Positions 53,555-63,655 are shown, counted from the first letter of the stretch. The stretch: DNA of 64,000 nucleotides from Pseudomonadales bacterium (GCA_013215055.1 JABSRQ010000001.1:52912-116911); one strand, 5' to 3'. The notes: a model not told the origin generated them from the letters alone. Program-made: numbers and translations.

Positions 53555-54403
53555 ATGACACATAAAATGAATAGCTACCAAGACCGCCTCAGCCGTAATA
53601 GCTTGCTTCTATTAAAACCGCTGATACGTATTTTATTAAGAGCAGGCATTGGTTTTGCCAATTTTGCCGAATGGGTGAAATTTGCCTATGTCGACGTTGC
53701 CGAACAGGATTTTCAAATTGAAGGGCGTAATCAAAGCACATCACGAATCGCCACATTAACTGGCCTGCATAGAAAAGAAGTCGCCAGAATCCGGGCCGCG
53801 TTACAAGAAGAGAGCCCCATTTTCACCACCCATACCGCCAATAGAGCCGAGCGCGTTATTCATGCATGGCTACGTGATGCACGTTTTCTGGATGCCCAAG
53901 GCCATGCCAAACCACTGCCGTTAAGTGGCGAAATAAGCTTTGAAACCTTGGCCCAAACCGCCAGCGGTGATATTCACACCACCGCCATTCTGGATGAGTT
54001 ATTACGCATCGATGCGGTAAAGCTCGATGACCATAATCAGGTTAATCTAAAAGCCCGCGCGTATATTCCCGATGCCAGCAGCGAAGAGCAATTGGATATC
54101 ATGGGCCAAAGTGTTTTTGATCTGCTTGCGACCCTTGATCACAATATGAATAAGCCACTAGATACCCCCCATGTTAGCAAGATGCAACGCTCGGTTGCCT
54201 ACCATTATTTAACCGCCACCGACATCGCCGCCTTTAAAGAATACAGCTACAAAGAAAGTGAAAAGCTACTTGAGACGTTAAATACCTGGCTCGCAGCCAG
54301 AGATTTGGCGGCGCAAAAAGAAAGCCTGAAAGAACCGGTATTTAGAGCCGGTACGGGCATCTATTATTTTGATGAAATCCCTACAACTCAACAGCGCAAG
54401 TGA
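53555..54403 (+). CDS. DUF6502 family protein
   Basis: 282 residues from ATG 53555. The motif LLLLKPLIRILLRAGIGFAN-FAEWVKFAYVDVAEQDF and STSRIATLTGLHRKEVARIR at the start match DUF6502, where the second segment looks like a helix-turn-helix. Function unknown; the family is often found next to a secreted beta-propeller lipoprotein gene, as here. Its end overlaps nothing and is followed by the next gene after 11 bases, suggesting an operon. Confidence 0.75.
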   Translation: MTHKMNSYQDRLSRNSLLLLKPLIRILLRAGIGFANFAEWVKFAYVDVAEQDFQIEGRNQSTSRIATLTGLHRKEVARIRAALQEESPIFTTHTANRAERVIHAWLRDARFLDAQGHAKPLPLSGEISFETLAQTASGDIHTTAILDELLRIDAVKLDDHNQVNLKARAYIPDASSEEQLDIMGQSVFDLLATLDHNMNKPLDTPHVSKMQRSVAYHYLTATDIAAFKEYSYKESEKLLETLNTWLAARDLAAQKESLKEPVFRAGTGIYYFDEIPTTQQRK

Positions 54404-54413
54404 AGGAATTACA

Positions 54414-56435
54414 ATGCCTATGTTAAATAAACAATCTGCGTTAATCATATTAGGCAGCGCCTTACTGTTGCCACTCTCGTTTACCGGCTGCTCCAGCGAT
54501 AACAGCGGCGGCGTCACTGGCACTGGCTATGTATTAGAAGATTACATCAAGCACGGCTTAAATAATCAGAATACGCTGTCTCAAAACAGCTGCAGGAATT
54601 GTGTTGATGATAGCTTTACAGTCACTGAATCTACAGGAGCACCATCCGATGCAGTAAGTGACGGAGCCGAACTGGATAATGGTGCCGGAGATGATGATTT
54701 TTCTACCACCAACGTTCAGGAGTTTGGCGTAGATGAATCCGACTGGATGAAAACGGACGGTGAATATGCCTACAGTTATTCAGGCCCGGGTTATATTTAT
54801 TATTCAGGCCCCGGTATTGCGATTGACGCCATCGCTATCGATGAAGCGAGCAGCGAAAGCGAGCCTGCGGTTGAAGTACAAAGCAGCGAACCTATTGACG
54901 ATGCTTTAACCATTGCACCAGAACGCGGCCATACGATTAATGTCTATGCCTTAGGCACAAATGAAGGCTCTCAGGCCCCTATCAACAGCCTGCTATTAGA
55001 TGAAACCATTGGCTCGGTGCAGGGGCTTTATTTGCATGACCGCGAACAAAAACAGCAGCTTGTAGTTTTAGCCGATAAATACAATTACAACTATGCTGAT
55101 GATTACTGGGGCTGGCATAGCAGCCAAACTACCATCACGTTGATTGATACCTCGGCGCCTCAATCTCCGTTAGAAACAAGCCAAACTATCACTATCGATG
55201 GGCAGTATGTCAGCAGCCGCAAGGTGGGCAATACCCTATATGTGATCAGTCAGTTCAGCCCCTATGTTCAGGGCTTAACACGCTACCCAGACACCTCAGC
55301 CGAGCAGCAAAAAAATCTTAACCTTATTAACACCACACCTTTAGAAAAGCTATTGCCTCAGGTAAGTATCAATGGTGTCAGCCAACGTTTATTAAATGAT
55401 GAAAACTGCCATGTGCCCATTGCCGTAGAAGATGCCACTCACCCTACCCTGGCTGTTATCACCGCTATCGATCTCGATGCACCGGAATCCATTCAAGCCA
55501 GCTGTGTCGCCGCACCGGTACAAACCATCTACGCCTCCACCAAGGCGGTGTATATGGTAAGCACGCAATACAGTGATAACAGCAGCGATATTTATCAATT
55601 CTCCATTGCCGAAAACAAACCTCGTTATCAAGCAATGGCGACGGTCACCGGCAGCATTAATTGGAATAAACCTTTTCATTTAAGTGAGCAAGGTGAGTAT
55701 TTACGTCTGGTGACCTCCACAGGTGATGAGCATCAATTACATATTCTTAAAATCGACGCCGATATACTTAACCCCGTTGCCACGCTGCCTAACGAACAGC
55801 AACCCGCAAAAATAGGTAAACCCGGAGAATCCATTTATGCGGTACGTTTTTATGGTGAACGTGTTTATGTTGTCACCTTCCGCCAAACAGACCCCTTTTA
55901 TGTCATTGATCTGGCCGATCCAACCAATCCCAGTATTCTTGGTGAGCTGGAAATCCCTGGTTTCTCGACCTATTTACACCCCTTTAGTGACAATCTGATT
56001 TTTGGTATTGGCAGAAATCAAAATTTCTGGAGTGGCATCAAACTCGCATTATTTGATGTCAGCAACCCGGCAGAACCCATTGTAAAAGATGAAATCATCC
56101 TTGGCGGCCCAGGTACTTATAGCCCGGCCATGTATAACCACAGAGCCGTGACGTTACTTAGTCGAGAAAACGGCACTCGCTGGCAAATGGGCCTGCCGGT
56201 AAGCCTTTATGATGATAACCACCAATGGCAGCAAGATAGCTTGTATCTATTAGATATCACGCTGGAAGATCATGCTGAGGGCGCTGGCATGCAAACACAT
56301 GGCCAACTGGTGACAAAAGACGCGGCCGATGGTGACTATAGCCAGCTCAGTGAAGTCGATAGAGGCATATTTAAAGGTGATTGGGTACACTTCATCACCG
56401 ACAATAAGCTCTGGACTCAAGCCTGGGCACAATAA
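54414..56435 (+). CDS. Beta-propeller domain lipoprotein (PF09826)
   Basis: 673 residues from ATG 54414. Lipobox in LSFTGCSSD. After a low-complexity acidic linker, the motif FSTTNVQEFGVDESDWMKTD is the hallmark of secreted beta-propeller proteins of the PF09826 group, and repeated propeller blades follow (DRYVSSRKVGNTLYVISQF-type, VYVVTFRQTDPFYVIDLADP, LILGGPGTYSPAMYNHRAVT). Likely on the periplasmic face or outside. Role unknown; in other bacteria such proteins may bind metals or polymers. Coupled to the DUF6502 gene by an 11-base gap with GAAGGAATTAC as ribosome site. Confidence 0.85.
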   Translation: MPMLNKQSALIILGSALLLPLSFTGCSSDNSGGVTGTGYVLEDYIKHGLNNQNTLSQNSCRNCVDDSFTVTESTGAPSDAVSDGAELDNGAGDDDFSTTNVQEFGVDESDWMKTDGEYAYSYSGPGYIYYSGPGIAIDAIAIDEASSESEPAVEVQSSEPIDDALTIAPERGHTINVYALGTNEGSQAPINSLLLDETIGSVQGLYLHDREQKQQLVVLADKYNYNYADDYWGWHSSQTTITLIDTSAPQSPLETSQTITIDGQYVSSRKVGNTLYVISQFSPYVQGLTRYPDTSAEQQKNLNLINTTPLEKLLPQVSINGVSQRLLNDENCHVPIAVEDATHPTLAVITAIDLDAPESIQASCVAAPVQTIYASTKAVYMVSTQYSDNSSDIYQFSIAENKPRYQAMATVTGSINWNKPFHLSEQGEYLRLVTSTGDEHQLHILKIDADILNPVATLPNEQQPAKIGKPGESIYAVRFYGERVYVVTFRQTDPFYVIDLADPTNPSILGELEIPGFSTYLHPFSDNLIFGIGRNQNFWSGIKLALFDVSNPAEPIVKDEIILGGPGTYSPAMYNHRAVTLLSRENGTRWQMGLPVSLYDDNHQWQQDSLYLLDITLEDHAEGAGMQTHGQLVTKDAADGDYSQLSEVDRGIFKGDWVHFITDNKLWTQAWAQ

Positions 56436-56450
56436 CTATTAGCCTCTCCT

Positions 56451-56484
56451 AACTTTAAGGCGATTAATAAATCGCCTTGAAGTT
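56451..56484. terminator. Bidirectional terminator between convergent genes
   Basis: AACTTTAAGGCGATT (56451-56465) and AATCGCCTTGAAGTT (56470-56484), one mismatch, AATA loop. Overlaps the last codons of the FHA gene on the minus strand and lies 15 bases after the beta-propeller stop. Confidence 0.75.
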
Positions 56485-56844
56485 AATCATATCTTTATCC
56501 CCAACCTTAATCGCCTGCCCCAACTTAATCCCGCCATTACCGGTTAAAGCACTGATACTGTTATTCACGATAATTGGGTGTGAGACACCTAGACGAATAT
56601 AGGTACCGTTTGTGCTGCAATCTTTTAGCAAATAATTTTTCTCATGAAATAAAATTTTGCAATGTACTCGGGAAGCAAACTTGCTGTTAACCGCCAGGTG
56701 ATTTTTTTCATCACGGCCAATAGTAAACGGCGTATTCTCCGGTCTAATATGATATTCCTGCCCGTTGTAACTTAAAACGATTTCTTGCACCAGCGGAATG
56801 GATTCAACATTAAACAGGGTTTGATTACCGACATCTGTGCTCAT
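56464..56844 (-). CDS. FHA-domain protein
   Basis: 126 residues, essentially one forkhead-associated domain: TPFTIGRDEKNHLAVNSKFA with SRVHCKI (Arg/Ser/Arg/His phosphothreonine-binding residues) and KDCSTNGTYIRLG (the typical -NGT- loop). It binds phosphothreonine peptides. No kinase of the Ser/Thr type is in the window. A small stand-alone adaptor. 56845-57106 has a short minus-strand open stretch after the outer-membrane protein stop, which I regard as non-coding. Confidence 0.9.
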   Translation of the reverse strand: MSTDVGNQTLFNVESIPLVQEIVLSYNGQEYHIRPENTPFTIGRDEKNHLAVNSKFASRVHCKILFHEKNYLLKDCSTNGTYIRLGVSHPIIVNNSISALTGNGGIKLGQAIKVGDKDMINFKAIY

Positions 56845-57106
56845 GGTAGGAACTTATTATTTCTATAATTTGAAATTAGACTAACAGAGCAGCTAAGAAA
56901 GAGGCAACTTGCATCATCAGAAATTAAAACTCAATCGAACCGGATCAGACAGCCATGAAAGCAGCTAGGAGCTAACCGTTAAATAGATCATGGCAATTGC
57001 TATCATCATCGTTAACTTCATGGCGACCATAAAACCACTTATACCCGCCATAGTCGTTATTGATATTGACTAAGCTCAGACCCGTTACGCCCTCACCAGA
57101 AGAGCA

Positions 57107-57895
57107 TTAAAACTGATACCCAAAACCGATTAAGGCGCCGTTCTCGGTGATTTCAAGACCATCACTGTCGAATTTATGCCAGCGATAACCTGCATCAAAA
57201 AACAGGCCGTTATCCATCGCGTATTGCATCTTCACATCGGTTTGTTTGCTGCTGCCACCAATCACACCAGCCATATGCAGGCCCGTCAGTGTCAGGTTCG
57301 GCATAATACTGTAATCAACCTGTAAACCTATGGTTATTTCGGCCCAGCGTGAGTTCAGCGTATCCTTGTTTACGTCCCCCAAGCCTTGCATCGTAGGAAT
57401 ATTAGGTGTTTTGCTGAGCTGACTATAGACATCGACAGTCTGATCATATTCTCTCAAACCGCCTATAACCCAAAATTTGAAATCACCGCTGCGCAGAAAG
57501 TTATAGCCGGTGCGGTATTCCGAGATACGCTGACGCATATCAAGATAAACGTCGGCATTTGTTTTTCCCAAAGGCCCACTTATAGATTTTCCCGATCCAA
57601 ATGGCTCATACTGCCCTTCCCAAATCTCTACGCTGTGGAACCATTTTTCACCCTGCCATTTAAAGCCGAAGGTGAAATAATGAGTATGGGCATCAAAAAG
57701 ATCACCCACACTGGATTCAACCGGCACAGGCAAACCCTCGACTTTTAAATTGGTTGCATGAATAGGCGCATAGAAAGAAAAAGTACCTCTATCGTATTCT
57801 GAATGCGTATTTTTTTCTGCAGACTCATCGGCGTGACTCAGGCCACTTAAGCCTGCCAACAGCAGGGACAGCGCTATGATATATTTTTCCATCAA
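57107..57895 (-). CDS. Outer-membrane beta-barrel protein
   Basis: 262 residues with signal peptide (MMEKYIIALSLLLAGLSGLSHA). Long amphipathic strands (HYFTFGFKWQGEKWFHSVEI, RTGYNFLRSGDFKFWVIGGL, AEITIGLQVDYSIMPNLTLT) and the final ALIGFGYQF with terminal Phe fit an eight- to ten-strand barrel similar to OmpA/OmpW-type proteins. No family can be named. Upstream region 57896-58022 contains its promoter. Confidence 0.75.
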   Translation of the reverse strand: MMEKYIIALSLLLAGLSGLSHADESAEKNTHSEYDRGTFSFYAPIHATNLKVEGLPVPVESSVGDLFDAHTHYFTFGFKWQGEKWFHSVEIWEGQYEPFGSGKSISGPLGKTNADVYLDMRQRISEYRTGYNFLRSGDFKFWVIGGLREYDQTVDVYSQLSKTPNIPTMQGLGDVNKDTLNSRWAEITIGLQVDYSIMPNLTLTGLHMAGVIGGSSKQTDVKMQYAMDNGLFFDAGYRWHKFDSDGLEITENGALIGFGYQF

Positions 57896-58022
57896 TCTCT
57901 CTCGTATTATGCGTTGTTAAGTCTGAGGCGAAACGAGAGTGTCAATGTTTACAGCTAAGATGGGTATATCACCTGCCGATTTAAAAAAATCGGCCATGCT
58001 ATACGTCGGAATAGAGAAAAGT

Positions 58023-58979
58023 TTATTCGCTATCGGATGATAGTTTTCTGGAAAGATTAATCGTCAGCGAACTGGCCAATAGTTTTTGTCGGCTCAGTTT
58101 ATAACTGATACTTTCATAGCGGCGGCCATTATATTTCACCCCCTCTTTTTTTGCCGTTAATACATTACCAAATGCCACACAATCGGCATCCATCATATCC
58201 AGCATACGAATACCGACTTCAGATCGCGCCTTGACCCCCAGCGCTGTAATCGTTGTATCTTCGGCTGCAATGGCAAGCAGACGCGAATTAATATCGACGG
58301 TTATTTCCCGGCTGCCCCCATAAAGGCTTAATGGGAAGATATCGCCAGCCTCACCGACATCGGCAAGATGTTCAATACCAATATCTTTATCGGCCAGTTG
58401 ACCGGCAAGAATGGCATCAAGATAGGCTGGTTTGATGCGTAAGACGACAGAATGACCGGCCAATACAGCTTTAACCTGATATAACACCGCATACGTAGAA
58501 GCATGGCATAACAGCTCAGCAATTTTTTCTTTATCCCAAATATCCCGCCTACGGCTGAGATTACTCTGAAAGCTGACAATCGCACCGGCAAGCATTTGCA
58601 CATTTTCAGCTGAAACAGCCTGCCTTTCATAATTTAAACGCTTGTCTGCATAGGGGTGAGAACCCAGTACATGAGGAAATTCCAAGGTTTGATCCAGCAT
58701 TTTTTCAAAGCTGCACAGCGTTGTTAACTGCTTAATCTGAAAGCCTTGATCCGATAAAATGGTAAACGCATCATCACCAAAGTACTCAATCAACAAGACC
58801 TGACGTTGAATGCTGGGGCTGACTTTTCCGCCTTCCCAGCGGCTGATGGTCTGTCCATCAATGCCTTCAAACTCGCTATTAAACAGGATTAACGCATTGG
58901 CTAAATCCTGCTGTAATAATTGGCTGGTCTCACGTTTGACACCAATATATTGATGAATATTGCTAAAGCTATTTGACAT
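58023..58979 (-). CDS. XRE-family regulator with an unusual C-terminal domain
   Basis: 318 residues. The first ~70 form an XRE helix-turn-helix (VKRETSQLLQQDLANALILF, then GIDGQTISRWEGGKVSPSIQ). The remaining ~240 residues, with NRAQAVSAENVQ-type region, IVSFQSNLSRRRDIWDKEKI, and MDADCVAFGNVLTAKKEGVK, are an alpha/beta domain that I do not recognise, perhaps an acetyltransferase-like fold. No transmembrane segment. Stands alone; the 700-base region 58980-59679 after it contains no gene I can support and holds the porin promoter. Confidence 0.8.
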   Translation of the reverse strand: MSNSFSNIHQYIGVKRETSQLLQQDLANALILFNSEFEGIDGQTISRWEGGKVSPSIQRQVLLIEYFGDDAFTILSDQGFQIKQLTTLCSFEKMLDQTLEFPHVLGSHPYADKRLNYERQAVSAENVQMLAGAIVSFQSNLSRRRDIWDKEKIAELLCHASTYAVLYQVKAVLAGHSVVLRIKPAYLDAILAGQLADKDIGIEHLADVGEAGDIFPLSLYGGSREITVDINSRLLAIAAEDTTITALGVKARSEVGIRMLDMMDADCVAFGNVLTAKKEGVKYNGRRYESISYKLSRQKLLASSLTINLSRKLSSDSE

Positions 58980-59679
58980 AATTAATAGTGTGATGGCTAT
59001 AGATAGTTTTCATTTTAAATCTGTGGCTGCGACAACACAAGTACAGGACATGATGAAACACTGGAATATATCAAAGAGGCTGAAGAGACGCTAAGCCGTA
59101 CATCTACGCCAGCCATAGGCCTCGATTATTCACACTTTATCATCCTGCCTTGCTAAGGTTCCGTACATTCCGTTTCCTGACAAACTTAGACAAGCTCATA
59201 GGCTCTAAGGTTTTTTATTGCATTGATTGCAACGTGATTTAAACACTGTCATAAAAAATTCATAAACCACTCTTCGACTTAATCAAGTGACAAAAAATGA
59301 ATGAATACCTGCCTTATTCCAACAGATAATCACTGCCATCTTAAAGATAAATACATTGCCTATTTCAGCACATGATCATCGTCAACACTTGATCACTTCT
59401 ACATCTTAGATTCAATCAGATAAATAAAATCAGCAATAGTCATTTAATAACTTCAACGTTTCAATGGCTACAAAAAAGTCATGCCCAAAATACATTAAAA
59501 ATCCTATTTGTCATTCTCATAAATAAATTTTGAAGCCATGCCATGCCAAAAAATCGGGCGCTGACTAGCATGGCAAAAATCGATACAGACACTGAGACCA
59601 TCAACATCAAAAACCGGAAAAGAACAAACGGATCTCAGTAATGGTGATTTTAAATAACACAAAAATAATTGAATAGAGA

Positions 59680-60693
59680 ATGATTTACATGAAACGATTA
59701 AGCCTGCTGGTCATGAGTGCATTAGCAATCAATGCCAGCGCCGAAGTTGCCAATATGGATGTCTACGGTGAGATAAACGTGTCACTGCATGCAACCGATA
59801 ACCGCGGTGAAAATGATTTCAGCCTGCAATCTAACGCGTCATATATAGGTGTTAAAGCCGATAAACAATTAAATTCAGCGATAAGGGTCTTCTCCAAAAT
59901 AGAATATGAAATACAAACCGATGGCAATACCAATCAAGACGCATTTCGGGCCAGAGATATCTATGTCGGTGTAGATACCGATTACGGCAACCTGCTTACC
60001 GGCCGTAAAGATAGCCCGATGAAAACCCTGGGCAAAAAAGTTGACCGTTTTAACGATTATTATATGGGTGATATCTCGGCCGTTGTTGAAGGTGAACAAC
60101 GGCAAAGTGATATGGTGATGTATCAGTCTCAACGCCTGGGCGGTTTTCAGTTAAGCACCCTATTCACCAGTGGTGAACTGGATTCCAGTTACGAACAACT
60201 CGATAACATGGACTTTGGCGGCGGCAGTTCTACCGTACTCGATTATGATGCAGGTCTTGTATCTATAGGCCTTGGGGTCGATGATAATATTAATGCCCGT
60301 GATCAATATCGAGCCGCTATGGATATCAAGTTCAGTGGTTTCACCCTGGCCGGCATGGTGCAGGAATCCGAATTCAGTGAACAGGCATTAAGCGAATCCG
60401 GCATGACACAAATCCTGGAACAAGCTTTTGTTGTTAGTGCTGAATATCAAAGGGGGAAATGGACCTATGCAGCACAATACGGTAAATCTGAATGGGAGCA
60501 GAACAGCAGCGCCTATGGTGAACGCAGTCAAACCGTCATGGGTCTTGAATATCAAATAGACAGCCAAATCAAACTCTTTACCTACGCTGCGCGTAATACC
60601 GTTTTAGAATCACCCTCATCAGCCAAGGCAAACAGTTTCAGCGAAGAAGATGATAAATTTACGTTAGCACTAGGTTTTGAATTTGACTTCTAA
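59680..60693 (+). CDS. Gram-negative porin
   Basis: 337 residues. Signal peptide (KRLSLLVMSALAINASA) after MIYM; the better start may be ATG 59689 (MKRLSLLV), which lacks the first three residues. The mature part has the porin start ANMDVYGEINVSLHATDNRG, LQSNASYIGVKADKQL, RDIYVGVDTDYGNLLTGRKD (the loop-3 region), and ends TLALGFEFDF with terminal Phe. General trimeric 16-strand porin. Long leader rich in AT without further features. Confidence 0.92.
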   Translation: MIYMKRLSLLVMSALAINASAEVANMDVYGEINVSLHATDNRGENDFSLQSNASYIGVKADKQLNSAIRVFSKIEYEIQTDGNTNQDAFRARDIYVGVDTDYGNLLTGRKDSPMKTLGKKVDRFNDYYMGDISAVVEGEQRQSDMVMYQSQRLGGFQLSTLFTSGELDSSYEQLDNMDFGGGSSTVLDYDAGLVSIGLGVDDNINARDQYRAAMDIKFSGFTLAGMVQESEFSEQALSESGMTQILEQAFVVSAEYQRGKWTYAAQYGKSEWEQNSSAYGERSQTVMGLEYQIDSQIKLFTYAARNTVLESPSSAKANSFSEEDDKFTLALGFEFDF

Positions 60694-60890
60694 CATAGCG
60701 TTGCCAACACAACATAGATACACCCTAGCTTCATATGCTTAATCAAAAGAGTTACCTATTAAATAATTGGCATTGCCCATTTTTTTTAAAACCGCCTTGC
60801 CAAAGACTTCCAAGCACAGCGTTGCAATAATTAATTCCACGTCAGAAGCAATAACAAAACACAGACGTACACACAAAGAGGAATATTACG

Positions 60891-61625
60891 ATGGATAAAA
60901 CACCATTAATTAGCGCAGCCTTACTCACCTTAATTAGCTCTGTGTCCATGGCCGACACAATGCAACTAAACAATGGCAAGACTCTTGAAGGCAGCTTTGT
61001 AGGCAAACAAGGAGATGTCATCACCTTCAATGTCGACGGCATTGAATTAAGTATTCAGGCCAAAGAAGTTAAAGGCCTGTCGATTGCCAGTACTGCAGCA
61101 GCCCCCAAGGCAACAGCTACTCCTGCCCCAGCAACAAATGAGGGCCACTTCGAATTAGCCAGTGGCACGGCGCTTAAAATAAAACTGCAACAGACGCTGG
61201 ATAGCGGAAAACACGCCAGCGGCCACAAATTTACCGCCACGCTGGAGGGAAATCTGCTTGACGGTAATGCAACCGTGGCAGCGGCAGGTAGCAAGGTCTA
61301 TGGCGTCATTACCGAAGCCAAAAAAGCCGGTCGTATCGCCGGTAAGGCGAAGATGGTGATCACCATCACCGATATCAATATTGACGGCAAGATCGTTCCT
61401 GTTAAAACCTCGGTCATTAACGCCAACACCGCTTCAAGCGGTAAAAGCACGGCCAGCAAGATGATTAGAGGTGCAGCGATTGGTGGATTGGCAAACGGCT
61501 CTGATGGTGCCAAAGACGGAGCCAAGATTGGGGCCGGTATTGCGATCTTAAGCAAAGGAACCCAAGTTGTGATTCCATCAGGCAGCTTACTGGACTTCAA
61601 GCTAGCCGCCGCATTAAAAGTCTAG
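60891..61625 (+). CDS. Exported glycine-rich protein of unknown function
   Basis: 244 residues with signal peptide (LISAALLTLISSVSMA). A short N-terminal beta domain (DTMQLNNGKTLEGSFVGKQG), an Ala/Pro/Thr-rich linker (ASTAAAPKATATPAPATNEG) and a C-terminal domain with HFELASGTALKIKLQQTLDS, TVAAAGSKVYGVITEAKKAG and a Gly/Ala/Lys stretch (ASKMIRGAAIGGLANGSDGA). The last domain resembles the TrbI/VirB10-like or PRC-type barrel of periplasmic proteins but is not firmly placed. Second gene of the porin region; the next gene starts 51 bases on. Confidence 0.6.
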   Translation: MDKTPLISAALLTLISSVSMADTMQLNNGKTLEGSFVGKQGDVITFNVDGIELSIQAKEVKGLSIASTAAAPKATATPAPATNEGHFELASGTALKIKLQQTLDSGKHASGHKFTATLEGNLLDGNATVAAAGSKVYGVITEAKKAGRIAGKAKMVITITDINIDGKIVPVKTSVINANTASSGKSTASKMIRGAAIGGLANGSDGAKDGAKIGAGIAILSKGTQVVIPSGSLLDFKLAAALKV

Positions 61626-61676
61626 ACCTTCAAACGGATAACACCGGGACATCAACCCGAAGAGCAGAGGTGAATA

Positions 61677-62279
61677 ATGAAAACCCTATTAAGCATTTTA
61701 ACACTGTTTATATCCTTCCAGGCTTGTGCCGAGCAGAAGATGGAAGCCTATATGAAAGAAGCCTTTTCTGAGCCCGGTGCGCTTTCCCAGGAGGCGCATG
61801 ATATCTTCTGGATACGCATGCGTGATGGTTATGGCAACATACCTGCGGAGAAAATCGCCGGCCAGTTCAGGCAATTAAATATCAATATGCAGGAATTACA
61901 ATTCGCTCTGTGGAGCAGTGCGTTACTTTCTGAAGAACAGGGCAAGATTGTCTATACCGATGAGGTAAACAGTGAAATTGAAGATGTGGTTGCAGCCATG
62001 GAGCAGATGTTAATCGTAAAAGGTATCGATAAAGAGTCAATATTAATACAGTCTGAATTATCTGCGCTGGAGCATGATATCAAAAGTCGAAAAGCACGTT
62101 TTAACTTTATTCTTGATGCTGCCGTCAAAGGCAATTCTGTGGATATTAATGGCAAAGGGCCGGTGATTATCTCCGAATCGTTGATTCATACAGTGATGGA
62201 AAGAATCCAGTTCAACAAAAATAAGCTTGATGATCTTCTGAGTCCAAACTGGCTGTTAAACAATGAAAAAATCTCTTAA
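61677..62279 (+). CDS. Exported protein of unknown function
   Basis: 200 residues with signal peptide (KTLLSILTLFISFQACA). Helix-rich mature part without recognisable motifs. Probably co-transcribed with the preceding exported-protein gene. Ends shortly before the AT-rich segment with attC-like arms. Confidence 0.6.
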   Translation: MKTLLSILTLFISFQACAEQKMEAYMKEAFSEPGALSQEAHDIFWIRMRDGYGNIPAEKIAGQFRQLNINMQELQFALWSSALLSEEQGKIVYTDEVNSEIEDVVAAMEQMLIVKGIDKESILIQSELSALEHDIKSRKARFNFILDAAVKGNSVDINGKGPVIISESLIHTVMERIQFNKNKLDDLLSPNWLLNNEKIS

Positions 62280-62402
62280 AACACACATTAAAGAGAGATG
62301 AAAATCTCAGGCAGACACGGTTAGGAATAAGGAGGTAAATAATTTTGTGTAACTGCCTGGGTTAAATATAATCAAGCAAGTAGTCTTAAATGGCATTCTG
62401 TG

Positions 62403-62488
62403 TATTAACTCAAACTTTACCTGACACTTTTCTAATTTTTCTTTAACCAAATCGTACAGCTGGAAAGTGTCAAAAGCGGCTGTTAGGC
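62403..62488 (+). repeat. attC-like site with arm matching the right-edge repeat
   Basis: The site has TATTAAC (62403-62409), an inner palindrome TGACACTTT ... AAAGTGTCA, and ends with the core GTTAGGC (62482-62488). Its 3' arm, GTGTCAAAAGCGGCTGTTA (62467-62485), is perfectly complementary to TAACAGCCGCTTTTGACAC at 63911-63929. Confidence 0.6.
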
Positions 62489-62509
62489 TTGGTGCTAGGC
62501 AGTTTTACA

Positions 62510-63655
62510 TTAATTCCATAGAGTGTTGTTACAATAACTTTCAATGAGTTCTCTAATGTCATCTATTTTATCCGAACGATATGTTTCTATTATAGTATTT
62601 TCTTCATTGCCTGCTTTTTGAGCAAATATATCATAAGTTACTTCACTTCCATTATCCCGGCTAAAAATATTAAATACGTTTTCACCTTCAATACAGTTCT
62701 CCACGCTCGAAAATGATAATTTTCCACTGTAGCTGTATTTATGAAAAAACATCCCCTCTAAATTTTCTTTTAAAGGTTCAAGTAAACTTAAAATATTCGC
62801 CGAAAGCTCTAGATGTTTTCTATAATATATTTCAGAAAATTTAATACAAAATTCGCCTTTTTTACCTAATAGATTTTTTAAAAACTCTGAATCACCTTCA
62901 AGTGAAATTTGATAAGGGGTCTCCCCAAACTTATTTTGTAAACTCAAATTAATAGGTAAACCATTCATAAACTGTTCAAATACACCTTCTGTGAAAGTAT
63001 ACGGGTGATAGATATTTCCAACTGTATCAGGGATTTTTGCTTTAATAACAGCCGTTGCAACTGTTTCACCTTTAGATGTATATCCGTTAAATGCCGCAGG
63101 TAATGTATACTCCCAGTTTATTGTCGTAGGGCAACCCCCATTCACTATATAATCAACAATGGCGTCAGCATCTTCCATTCCTAGAAACGTCTTTTGTATT
63201 TTTGTGACAACCTTCTTAGGTAAATAGACAGCTGCTGCCATTTGATCATAAGAGGGAAGAATTAGAAAATTACCTTGTAGCTCTTTTTTACAAAAGCTGA
63301 ACAATTTTTCATCAAAGCTATCAGTCACCCACGTTGAACTATCTTGATTGATTTTCAGTTTCTTAGCTTTCCCATTGTGTAAAAACTCTAAAGTAATTGT
63401 CTTTTCTATAGATCCTTTTACTGAAATATTTTCAGGGCTGAACTCTCCCTGTGTAATCTCTGCATGTTGCCCCAATACATAAATATAATTCTCAATGCAG
63501 TCAATACACTCAGGGTCATATTGCAAAAAACGAGTCGGTGTTAATTTTTCAAATATTTCAAGTAAATCACTTTCACTTCCTATTTTAGAAATGTCAGTTT
63601 CAAATGAAATACAGTTCTTTTTTAATAATTCTTGAATGTTTTTAAGCAGGCTCAT
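62510..63655 (-). CDS. Unknown AT-rich protein inserted between attC-like arms
   Basis: 381 residues from ATG 63655; the longer frame reaches 63691. I do not recognise it. It is soluble, Leu/Glu/Lys-rich at the ends, and has a segment, LPINLSLQNKFGETPYQISL, with some likeness to an ankyrin-type repeat. The base composition is clearly AT-richer than the neighbours, which indicates acquisition from elsewhere. It runs opposite to the surrounding genes and lies inside the perfect 19-bp inverted repeats 62467-62485 and 63911-63929. Toxins and defence genes often sit in such positions, but I have no motif to support a function. Confidence 0.6.
   Translation of the reverse strand: MSLLKNIQELLKKNCISFETDISKIGSESDLLEIFEKLTPTRFLQYDPECIDCIENYIYVLGQHAEITQGEFSPENISVKGSIEKTITLEFLHNGKAKKLKINQDSSTWVTDSFDEKLFSFCKKELQGNFLILPSYDQMAAAVYLPKKVVTKIQKTFLGMEDADAIVDYIVNGGCPTTINWEYTLPAAFNGYTSKGETVATAVIKAKIPDTVGNIYHPYTFTEGVFEQFMNGLPINLSLQNKFGETPYQISLEGDSEFLKNLLGKKGEFCIKFSEIYYRKHLELSANILSLLEPLKENLEGMFFHKYSYSGKLSFSSVENCIEGENVFNIFSRDNGSEVTYDIFAQKAGNEENTIIETYRSDKIDDIRELIESYCNNTLWN

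Noticed and set aside
56972..57105. A 44-codon open stretch continuing in frame after the outer-membrane protein stop
   Set aside because: The barrel protein already ends in the expected terminal Phe; an open stretch of this length in frame can occur by chance and has no homology I know.
59040..59160. Coding-like fragment GHDETLEYIKEAEETLSR in the long gap before the porin
   Set aside because: No start codon or family; it may be a remnant but cannot be supported.
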